From Sarcocystis neurona (Eukaryota; Apicomplexa; Conoidasida; Eucoccidiorida; Sarcocystidae), in the NCBI GenBank assembly GCA_000727475.1, contig KL647315.1, positions 1,642,239 through 1,706,238 on the forward strand: DNA of 64,000 bases. The letters are read 5' to 3'. The notes beneath the pieces are model-generated. The model had not been told where the DNA came from and ran no database searches. It saw only the letters and a program-made list of their open reading frames with translations. Below are positions 11,423 through 22,700 of this stretch, in pieces. Numbering within the stretch: position 1 is the stretch's first letter; the number at the start of each line of letters is the position of its first letter. Made by a program: the position numbers and the translations under genes.

Positions 11423-13763
11423 GCAACATCGGCAACAGCAACATCGGCAACAGCAACAGCAGCAACAGCAGGAATACAGCAAACGCCGCAATACAGCAGA
11501 AGCTGCACTACAGCAACAGCGCCAGCAGTGGAAGACGAGGCATGCGGTTGTAGTAAAGAAAGGAAAACAGTTGTACAGGTAACTTTGCATAAATGTACAC
11601 GTCTATAAACATATATCGACTACACGTATAGTATACAAGTATATTGCGTTGTATCATAAAACTGTGGCCAGTTTAAGTGCATGCGTATGCAGCAGCAGGC
11701 GCAGACTGAGAATTTGCATGCGGGAGAAAAACGGCAGCAGCACGAGACCCCGCGTCAGCAGGACCAGCACCAGCAACTGGGATCGAATGGCATCTAGCAG
11801 CGGCAGTAGCGCAAGGAATTGCAGGTGGCAGCAATAGCAGCATTTCCTGTGCTGTGGAGAAACAGCAGCAGCAGCAGATCAGCACCAACGCAGGTCTCTA
11901 CACTCGTGTGCTGCTATTGCTGCTGCTGCAGGAAGAGAAGGAGCAAGCGCAGTCTCTGAACAGCAGCGGCCAGCGCATGTATGTAGGGCCAGCTTCAAAA
12001 CAGCAGCAGCGTACCACCAGCAGCTGTGCGCACACAGACGAGACAAAACGTTTGCTGTTGCTGTTGCTGCTGCTGCTGTCGCTGCGCGGAAGCTGGACAA
12101 CTGCCTGCTGCTGCTGCCGCTGCTGCTGCTACTGCTGCTGTTGCTGTTGCGCCTTTTTACATGCGCGCAGCTGGCAGAGAGACGTACCGAAGACAGCGCC
12201 GTGGGGACACGTGTCTCCGTCAAGCTTGAAGACGATCGTTTTGCTGCAGCACGGCGGGAGGTGCAGCTCCTTCACGATATACTCCGCCAGCAAGCCAAAG
12301 CTTTGTTTCTGGAGCAACAGCAGCAGCAGCACATGCATCTCGTCCACGACTTATTCCTTCCTGGTCTGCCCTGGCGCGGCTTCGTCGCTCTCCTCATCTT
12401 CTCACACCAAAACTGGTACACACATGCACCTGCTGCCACACATACATACATGCAGCCCCATCCTTCCCTCTATCTATCATATATATATATATATATATGT
12501 GTTTCTCTCTGTGTCTATCTGTATCATCTACCTCTCTTTCTCTTGTCTACCCATATCTCCATCTATTCGTTTGACTTCCTCTATCTACAGAGCTACCTAT
12601 GTACCTGTTCGTCTATCGATCGATCTCGTTGCCTACCAATTTCTCTCCGTATCTAGCTGTCGCTTCGTTCACCTATTTGCTGTCTACCTATCTATCTATC
12701 CGTCTCCCCACGCCTTTCTATCCACCTATCTATCCGTCTCCCCACACCTTTCTATCTACCTATCTATCCGTCTCGTCTCCCCTGTATCTACTTGTTCCCA
12801 TCTTCCCTATTAATTTACTGATTTGTGTGTCCCTCCGTCTTCCTCTGTCTCTGTGTGTCTTTCTCTACCGATGCATGTGTCGCCTTCCACCTTCCTATTT
12901 TCTTCTTCTCCCTATCTATATCTGTCCCACTATCTACCCTACGTCTGTCTATCTACTTGCACGTATATCCTCGTGTTTACCTGCCGACCTCCCAACTCTC
13001 TGCCCTCCTCTATCTATCTGCTTGCTTCTGTGTCCCTACCTATCTGTCTGTGTGTGTCTCCTTCTGCTTTCCCCTCCCTATCCGTATCTATCTGCCTACG
13101 TATGCACGTCACTTTCTACCTGTCTCTCTGTGTATATATATACATATATATCTACCTATCTACGGGTGGAGAGGCGCAGAGTTTGGGCAGAGGGCGAGAC
13201 GAGGGAGAAAAACTGTTCGAGCGACGTGTTATGGCGTGCCGTGGGTGCGCGCGAGGGTTGAGACAGGACTTACTGCCGCGACGATGGCGTGCACCACACG
13301 CACAGCAGCAACGGCAGCCTCCGCAGCAGCAGCAGCCTCCGCCGCAGCGACGGCAGCAGCTTCCGCGGCGACGGCCGCAGCAGCCGCCTCCGCCGCCGCC
13401 GTCGCTTCCCGCGTCCTCGGGGTGCTGCTGCCCCGAGGGACGACACTCGCCAACGAAGCGGAAGCAGAAGGGGAGACGACAAACGACGGCGGCTGCGGGC
13501 CTATTTCAAACTGCAGTTTAATTCTGCATGCGCACACAAAAAAAACCTGGAGAAGAAGCAAAAGTGTCCCATCGCCTGCGCACGGCTTCCCTTGCATGCG
13601 CGTCTCACTACAGAGATACACCTGCTCGCACATGCCTGTCTTGGTCCCCCTGTCTCTCGGAAGCGGCGAAAACGCCTCGCCGAAGAAGTGCCGGAAGAAA
13701 CGCAAGCGAAGACCCAGCGCAGCAGAAACGCATGCGCACACGTGTTCACACACACAAATGCCT

Positions 13764-13794
<31 letters not shown>

Positions 13795-16700
13795 CATATT
13801 TAGAGAGGGACACACACGCATACGTACACAGAGATATAGACGCCCCACGACTACAAGGAGACATGAAGAGAGAGATGGACAGAAGGGGCAAACCAGAGAT
13901 AGAGACACGGTCCGCATATATATGTAGATAGACATACGCATGTGTATGCGTACATGTATAGCGACCCAGCAGCAAGGTCCACCGCGCAGGACATTCACTA
14001 CATACATATATATTTATGATTTTCCTTCTCTATGTATGAAGAGGTATGTGTGTATTTCTCTCTGTCTCGCTCTGTATATAAAAGGATGTACCTCTCTGTA
14101 AATACATGCACGTATACACACATATGTTCTTCTCTGTCTCTCTCTATATATATAAACATACATACTACTTTTTATTTTCTGTCTCTGCCTTCCTACATTA
14201 TAGGGAGGAAGGGGAGGACCGGAGAGCAGCAGAAGCAAGAGAAAGCAGAAGAGAAGGGTCGAGGAAGGGGAGGACAGCAGAGAATAGGAGGAGATGATTT
14301 ACTTGAAGAGAGTTCCGGCACGTGGATCAGCAGTGGCCAGCGACCAGGTTTCCCTCGGGCGGCCTCGAGCAGCTGCGCCTGCTGCGCCTGTTCTGCTGCT
14401 GCTGTCGCTGCCGCCGCTCTGCTGTCGCACCGGTCCCTGCAGAGGTTGCTGCTGCTCCTGCTCCTGCTCCTGCTGCAGCTGCCGCAGCCGCAGCTCTCTC
14501 CACAGACCCTCCGCGCACTCCTGCATTTGTTGTTCCTCCCTCTCCACGCGCTGTCGCTTTGCTGTTTCTCTCTCTTCCATCTGCTGCTCAATCTGGTCGA
14601 GCTGCCACCCAGGAGGCATGTCGAGAGACGGAGGCATCCACACGCACACACACAGACGGGCGCAGCAGCCTCTGCAGCTCCCCCACTACGCGCAGGCAGA
14701 ATTCCCCTGGGCACCCGCGGTAACACCGCAGCAAAAAACGCGCGCGGGCATGCGAGAAAACGTCGACTGACCATACCATCCAACGGGGTGTTTGCTTCCG
14801 CAGGTCTTGTGTGGAGACACCGATACACAGCCGGAGACGAGACGGCGGTGAGACGATGGCAGCGCCCCACACATCGACGGAGACACACGCGCGCGACGCA
14901 CAAGAAGGGGGGGGAGACGGCAAAACGGAAGAGACAGGTATAGAAAGACACACAACGAAGGCCCCAAACAAATGCACGTATATACACACAGACAGAGACA
15001 CGACGGAAGACGGAGAGAGACGGAGGTAGATACATATATGTGCATATACGTATTATACAGATAGAGAGACATTACCAATACGCAGAGAGGGACAGGAACA
15101 CACACGTACGCGTTTTTACAGACGGGGAAAACGCGAACAGAAATCAACATATGTATGTTCGGAGACAGGGACAGAGAAAGACGCGCGTCTTCGAAAACGG
15201 GGAGGCACACAGACCCACGCATCTGTACAAAGCCAGAGAGAGTCTGGTGTACGTACACCTGCTCTGCGCAGCACCGGGACGAAACGTCGTGGGGAAAGCA
15301 GTCCCAGGAAACTGGCCGCGATGGACGCAGGCGCACTTCTCTGTGCAGAGTCGCAGACGCAGAGACGCCAGGGAGGAGCAGCACAACGAGACGCGGCCAA
15401 ACGAGCAGCGGAGACACACGCGAGGAAGAAGCGGCGACGCGCGAAAACTCTCGGAAGACGAACACGGACGGGCCCAAACAGACGCTGCCAAGAAGCAGCA
15501 GACGCACCTCCTGCAGCACTGCAAGCGTCCTCGAGCGCCGCGACGGCTCTGCGGCTGCTGCTGCTGCCACGTCTTCTTCCTCTTCTCCCAGAGCGAGCGG
15601 GAGGTCTCGGGTTCGTTGAACTCCGACGCCTTGCCTTGTCGCGCGGAATATCGCTGCTGCTGCTTCTTCTGCTGCGGGGAAGAAAACCGCTACCTGCGCG
15701 GCTGCTGCTGCTGCGGCTGCCCGCAGCTCCTCCGCTGCCGTCCCTGCTGCTTCCTCGACATTATCTGCTGCTTCTCCGCGCGCTTCAAAGTCTTCCGCGA
15801 CTGCTGCTGTCTCGTCTCCCCTTTCTTCTGCGAGTTCGTCTTCCACTTCCGCCATCCCGTCTTCTCTCGGGGAAGACGGAGACAGACAAGCGGCAGCAGC
15901 CGCGGCAGCCCCAATCGCGGCAGCAGCGGCAGCAGTCAGCTGTTCCCGCGCAGCAGCACTGCTCGGCGACTCTGAAGTGCTATCCCCCTCTGCGTCTCTT
16001 GCCCGAGCAGCAGGAGCTGCCGCTCCAGCAACAAAACGTGCTCCTCCGCTACCCGTCTCCTCCTCACCGTCGCTATCTTCGACCACACAGACGCCTTCCC
16101 CAAACCCCACCTCTTCCTGCTGCTGCTGCTCCTCTTCTGACAGCTGCTCGGCTCCTGCTGCTGCTCTTCCGCTGCCCCGCGCGCTGCCGAGTCTGCGGCT
16201 CGCCCTGCGGCTTCTGCTACTGCCTCTTCTCTGTCCCCTGCTGCTTCCTCCTCTGCTTCGGCTTCTGCTGCTGCTGCCCTCTCCTTCGCCAGTGCTGCTG
16301 CTGCTGCTTTCTGGGCTGCCTCCTCTTCCTCTGCTTCTTCGGCTGGTCCCACCTCTGCCGCTTCTCCCGCGGGTAGCTGTTCGGCTGCTGCTGCTTCGCC
16401 GTCGGCTGCCACCCCTTCCCACTTCTTTGCTGCCGCCCCGTCCTCCCCCGCGGCTCCTTCCGCCGCTGCTACCTCTTCTGGTGATGCTGCTGCTTCTTCC
16501 CTGGCTGCTGCCGCTTTCGCTGCCTCCTCTGCTAACGCTCCCGCTCCCTCTCCTGCCACTACTGGCAGCGACGGCGCTTCTGCTACGCATTTTGGCGGCT
16601 GGTGCTGCTCCTCCTGCTTCTTCTTCTGCTTTTCCTCTGCTGTCGCTTTCTTCCGTTTCTGCTGTCTCTTCCGTCTCCCCTGCTGCCGCCTTTCTCCTCC

Positions 16701-19700
16701 TGCTGCTCCTGCGGCAGTGCTCAGTTCTGCTGCTCCCCGTTGATCTGAAGCAAACTGCTGTTGCTGCTCCGGCTTTCTTCGTCGTCCGAGCTGTCCCTGC
16801 TTCTGCTGTCACACAGCCGACGGCCGCTGCTGCTTCTTCCCTCTACGTCGTTGCTACTGCTGCCGTTGCAGTTCGGCAGCAGCCAGCTGCTACAGATGAC
16901 GCTTCTGCTGCTTCCTCCTCCCGAAAGAGGCCCGCTAAAACTCCCCTCGCAATCTGACGGCGGGTTGCTGCTCCCGCTGCTATTCCTGCTGCTCCCACTC
17001 CTGCTGCTGTGACTCCTCCTCCTCCTGCGTCTGCTGCTGCTGTTGCTGCTGCTGCGATTCTGCCTCCTGCTATTGCCGCAGCTGCTGCTTCTCTCTGGCC
17101 GGGCCGTATCCGTCCCGCTCGGGCTCCTCCCGTTGCTTGCCTGCAACACGTCACCCACGGCCCTGCTGCTGCCTGCCTGCGACACATCCAGTGTTATCCT
17201 GCTGCTGTTGCTAGAAATGCTGCTGCTGTTGCTGCTAGAACTGCTGCTGCTGTTGCTGCTTGGACTGCTGTCGCTGCTAAGGTTGCTGCTGCTGCTACGA
17301 GCAGTACGAGGAGGAGTACTAACCTCAGAAGGAGGAGGAACAGGGGGCAGCGACGAGCTGCTACTGCTGCTCAGGTAAATCGGAGGGCTACCAGCGTCGT
17401 CGATACGGTCACGCCGGCTGCTGCTGCCTGATGAAACGCCAGTTCCGCTACTGCAGCTGCTACAAGAAAAGCTGCTGCTGCTGCTGGGAGCGCTATCGCC
17501 GCTGCTGGGAGCGCTATCGTCGCTGGTGGTTGCTGCCGGCGTAGGAGTGCTGCTGTTGCTGCTAGGGTACGCAGAAGAAGAAGAGGCGGCGACGGCACCA
17601 CCTTCCGGCGTGTTTTCGCTGCAGCTGCTTCCCTGCTGATCTCTCTTTTTGTTTGAAGCGTTGCTTGTGTCGCTGCTGTTGTTTGCTGCGCTGCTGCGTC
17701 TGCTGCTGCTGTCCGCTCCTCTGCTGCTGCTGCTGCTCGCTGCGCCGCTGTTGCCGCTGCTGCCGTCGTCAGTCTCGACTTTGCTGCCGCTGCTGCTGCT
17801 GCTTCTGTCTTTGCCTTTTGAACTGCTGCTCTCGCTAGAGCTTTTGTTGCTCCCGCTGCTGCTGCCTCTGCCTCGGTTGCTGCTGCTCCTGTTGTACCGC
17901 TTCCTCGCCGGCCGGGGCGTGTTTACTGCCGGATCCTCGAGCCAAGCAGGTCGTCTCCTCCTGCAACAGCAGCAGCAGCAATAGCAACCGCAGCAGCAGC
18001 AGTTCAGAAGCACTTGCTGCAGCAACAGCAGCAGCTGCAGCAGCCGCACCAGCGACAAAACAACAGCAACAGCACCACAGATGCAGCAGCAGCTGCATCG
18101 ACACAACAGACACAGCAGACACGCACACAAACCCCACAGGTGCAGAGCTACCAGACGCAGACGCCCATGCACACATGTATATACATATATGTACCTGTAA
18201 TCATATATAAACGCACATGCATAAATACAGAGAGAGAAGCAGGGATATAGAGCTAGGAAGATATTCAGATATAACGACACATACAGATCGATATATACCT
18301 ATATGGATACACATATACGTACCACCATCTATAGACATGTACACGCATATACGTGCCCTGTATATATACATATATATGAAAAGGTACGTAAATACATCTG
18401 TAGGAGTGGGGTTGCGACTGCTGCCGTTTGCAGTGGTGCCGCGCCTCGTGCTGCTGCTGCTGTTGCTCCTGCTGCATACATGCGAGCACAAGCGTAGACA
18501 CATATGAGTATATGTGTGGGTATAGCTGCAGCAGCGTAGATGAAACACGGCGCATGCCCGACAGACTGCAGCGCAGCAAACGGAAAGCCTCACAGTCTGC
18601 CCCAGCTGCTGAAAAGGGCGGGGGATCCGGCCGCTGCTGCTCCTCCTGCTGCCCCTGCTCCTGCTGCTGCTGCTCCTCCTCCTTCTGGTCCTTCCTCTGC
18701 TCCTTCTTCTGGTCCTTCTTCGGCTGCTGCTCCTGCGGCTGCTTCTCCTCGCGTTGTTTCTTCTGAAGCTGCTGCTCCTGCGGTTGCGCCTGGCACTGGG
18801 ATTCCCGCTGCTAATTCTCCTGCTGGCGACTCCCCTGCTGCAGGCTCTTCTGGTGCAGATTCTCCTGCTGCAAACCCTCCGGCTGTCTGTGCTGCTGCTG
18901 CTACTCCTCCTTCTGCAGACCCTGCTGCGGACCCTGCTGCTGCTGGTGGCGTTGTGTCTCCTGCCGTTGGTGGCGCTCCTGCCGCTTCTCCTTCCGCTGC
19001 TCCTGGCGCTTGCGCTCCTGCTGCTTCTGCTGCTGACGCAGGAGCCGTTGCTCCTGCTGCCGCCGCTAACTCCGTTTCCGCTGCTGCTCCTGCTTCTGCG
19101 TCTGCTGTGCCGGACGCTCTTGCTACTGCTCGTGTTGCTGGCGCTGTTGCTGCTGCTGCTGCAGTTGCTGACGCTGTTGCTGCTCCCGCTGCTGCTGGTG
19201 CTGGTGCTTCTACTGCTGCTGCTGATGCTGGTCCTGCCCCAGCTGCTGCAGCTTGTGGCCGTGCTGGCTGCGACTCCTGCTCTCGTTGTAGCTCTGGCCG
19301 AACAGGAGGAGAAAGAGAAGAGGCAGCAGGAGGCCCAGCACCAGCAGGACCAGCAGCAGCAGGAGCAGCAGCAGCAGCACGGTGTGGAGTGGCAGTATCG
19401 TTGCTCCTGTTTTGTGCTGCTGCTGCTTCGCTCTTGTGTGCTGCTGCTGCTGTAGCTCTCGCTTCACTCTCTCCCGAAGCTGTTGCTTCCCTTCTTTCCG
19501 CACCTTCTTCTCCTGCTGCTTCCTCCGGTGCCTTGCCCTCCTGCTTTCGCCTACTCCTGTCTCTGCCTTTTCTGCTGCTGCTGCTCGTACTCGTGCTGCT
19601 CGTAGAACCTCGCTTGCCTCTGCTGCTGCCACTCTCTTCTTCTGCAGCTGCTGCCACGTCTCCGTCTCGCCCGCCCTCTGTCTCCCTGTCTCGCTCGCCT

Positions 19701-22700
19701 TCTGTCTCCCGACTTCCCTTCCTTTCCGTCTTCCTTTTTCTCCCGTTCGCTGTCTCCCGGGTTCTCCTGCTGCCGCTCGTTCTGCTTCTCCCGCTTTCCG
19801 TCGTCCTCTTTCTCCGGCTTCCCGTCTCCTTCTCTCTCCCCCGCGGTGTCTGGTCTCGTTTTTTATCCGCGCCTTCCCGTTCTGTCTCCGTCAACCCTCC
19901 TTGTCCCGTCTCCCCACTGCCCGTGTGTCTCTGTGCTGCGCTCTGTCGCGCACCCACCGTAGAAAGGGGATCTACTCGCTCACGAGTTGCTGCTGCGGCT
20001 AGGAAACAAAGAGGTGCTCGAGACGGGGACAGAGGAGGGAAACACGAAGAGGAAGAGGAAAAGGAAGAAGAGGAAGCGGAAGAAGTTCCTGCAGGGCCTC
20101 CTGTGGAATTTGCTCCCGTCGGAGAAACGCCTGCTGCTGCTGCTGCTGGCGAAGGAGCTACACCTGAGGGAGGTGCGGCTCCGACTGACCCGCCTGCTGA
20201 AGGATGTGCAGCTTCTGCTGCTGTTTCTCTTGCGATGAGTCCTGTTGCTGGCGCTGCCACTTCTGCTGCTGCTGCAGTCTCTCTTCCGGAACCTGCTGTT
20301 ACTGCTGCTCGTCCCGCTGCTGTTGCTCCAGCCGGCGCTCCTGGCAGTCCTCTTCCTGCTGCTGGCCCTTCGGCTGCTGGCCCTGCTGCCGCTAGTCCTG
20401 CTGCTGCTAGCCCTGTTCCTGTTGGTCCTGTTGCTGTTGGCCCTGTTGCTGTTGGCCCTGTTGCTGTTGGCCCTGTTGCTGTTGGCCCTGTTGCTGTTGG
20501 CCCTGTTGCTGCTGGCCCTGTTGCTGCTGGCCCTGTTGCTGCTGGCCCTGCTGTTGCTCGTCCTGCTGCTGCTGGCCCTATTGCTGCTGGCCCTGCTGCT
20601 GCTCGTCCTATTGCTGCTGGCCCCGCTGCTGCTGGCCCTACAGCTGCTGCTGCAGGTGTGGCGCCTGCTGCTGCTGCTCCTCTTCTTCCTCCGCCGTGCT
20701 GTCGCCGGCGTGCTGCAGCTGCGTCCAGCGATGCTGCTGCTCTTCCTTCTCCTCCCCAGCCACCGGCAGCTGCGCGCTGGGCTCCTGTTAGCGTTGTCGG
20801 TGTTGCTGCTGCTGCCGGGCTACGGGCTTCAAAAGGACCGGATCTCCCTGGTGCTGTTGCCGCACCCGTTTCTGCGAAGTCTGTCGGCCCTGCGGCGCCT
20901 GCTGCCGCCCCTACTGCAGTTCCTGCTGGGGCTCCTGCCAGGGCTCCTGCTGCTCCCTGTGCTTCCTGCAGGTACGTTCCTGCTTCGTCCTCGAGGAGGC
21001 AGGCGCGCGCTGCATGCGAATATGCTACTATTGCGGGATGAATGTACGGCGCTGCTGCCGGAGGAGGAGGAGGCGGAGGCGCTGCTGCTGCTGCTCCGGA
21101 AGGAAGAGGGCAGGGATCAACCCCCAACGGTGGCGGATACGCAGCTCCTGCTGCTCCTGGATATGGCAGTGTGGCTGCAGGTGGGGAGTACGCTGGTCCT
21201 ACTGGCGCAGCAGCAGAAGACGCAGGGAAAGGCGTTCCGGCGGCGTGTGGATACGGCGGAAGCGCCGGTGCATGCGCGTGTGCTGCTGCTGCTGCCTCAG
21301 GGAAGTAGGTTCCTGGCGCGTAGACGGCAGGGAAGCCCGGCGTCGTTGGGTAGGCTGCTGCTCCTGCTGCTTCCGCTTGAAACCCTGTAGCCACCGCTGG
21401 TGGTGGCGCTGCTGCTTCTATCGCTTCGTGTGGGTAGCTTGCCGCTGCTGCAGCGAGAGCCTCGTTATATGGAGCGGCTGCTGAGTCAAGCGGGTACGCT
21501 GCTGCGGCGTGAGGAAAAACTCGAGCCGCTGCAGCTGCCTCAGGGTACCCCAGCGCTGCTGCTGCTTCTGGGTAGGATAGCGCTGCTGCTGCGACTTGTG
21601 TGTAGGTAAGCGCCGTTGCTGCTGCAGTCGAATACGCTGCTGTTGCTGTCGCCTGCGGCTGAGAAGATGCTGCTACTGCTTCTGCATGCGAATGCGTTGT
21701 TGCTGCGTTAGGTGGGGACGGCAACCCTGCTGCTGCTCCTCCTCCTCCTTCGCGCGAAGGAGCAGTAGCAGCTGCTGCGTCAATCGCCTCGTGCCCCCAG
21801 GATACGGTTCCTGTCGCTTCTTGTGCAGCGTTGCTGCTGCCTGCTGCTCCTCCTGTGTCTCCTGCAAAACGCCCCGCGCCAGTCAGCCGTTCTTGATACG
21901 GTGCTGCTGCTTGCTCTGCTGCTGTTGCTTGTCTTGCTCTTGCTGCTGCTCCTGCTTGTCTCCCTGCTGCTCCTGCTTGTCTCCCTGCTGCTCCTGTTTG
22001 TCTCCCTGCTGCTCCTGTTTGTCTCGCTGGTGCTGCTTGTCTCGCTGCCGCTGCTGCTTGTCTCGCTGCCGCTGCTGCTTGTCTTGCTGCCGCTGATGCT
22101 TGTCTCGCTGCTGCTGTTTGTCTCGTTGCTGCTCGGGGTCGCGCCGTTGTCCTGGGTGCTGATGCTCTTGCTGACCTCCCTGCTGCTGGTGCTCGGCGCG
22201 CTGCTGCTTCTGCTACGAAGGGTCCTGCTGCGGCCACCTGGAACGCATGCGCGGCTGCTGTCGTGTCGCTGCTACCGTTGTTGGGAGAAGAATAGGAAGG
22301 GGAGAAATGCAGCGGCGCCTCCCCACGCCCAACAGCAGGAACTGCAACAGCCGCGGAGCCAGCAGCAGCAAAAAGACGCCCTGTTGCTGGAGAAGGAACT
22401 GCAGGAGCTGCCCGACCAGCACCAGTAGCTGCAGGAGCAGGAAGAGCTGCAGGAGCAGGAGCTACAGCAGGAGCAGGAGCCACAGCAGGAGCAGGAACTG
22501 CAGCAGGAGAAGTGTATCCGAGGAACGGATGGGTAGCCGGAGCGGTGGCAGCAGAAGCAGCGGAAGAGAGAGATGCCGGAGAGAGGATGGGGGGTGGAGG
22601 AGGAGCAGCAGCGGCAGGAAACGCAGGAAGCGAATGAGCAGGAGCGGCAGAAAGAGCAGGAGAAAAGGTGTGGGGGGAAGGCGCAGTGGCTGCCGCGGGA

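Noticed and set aside
11355..11580. Plus-strand poly-Gln frame ending KTRHAVVVKKGKQLYR
   Set aside because: It falls in the intron between minus exons 5 and 6, and no plus-strand gene could be built around it. Kept only as a repeat.
11649..11850. Extra minus exon (IPVAGAGPADAGSRAAA) after a TTTCTCCACAG acceptor
   Set aside because: Plausible reading and acceptor, but exons 5 and 6 already join in phase without it and no suitable donor was fixed. Left out of the model.
12141..12420. Plus-strand frame with LAERRTEDSAVGTRVSVKLE
   Set aside because: The same bases on minus have a consensus GTACGT donor, a strong acceptor and phase agreement with both neighbouring exons; the plus reading has only weak sites.
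14641..14660. ACACACAC runs and telomere-like sequence checked for TTTAGGG arrays
   Set aside because: No tandem TTTAGGG or CCCTAAA was seen anywhere in the window.
18754..21390. Very long Leu-rich plus-strand frames suggesting membrane proteins
   Set aside because: Leu runs are CTG repeats read in one phase; there is no alternation of loops and segments as in real membrane proteins, and the minus strand gives a more varied reading.
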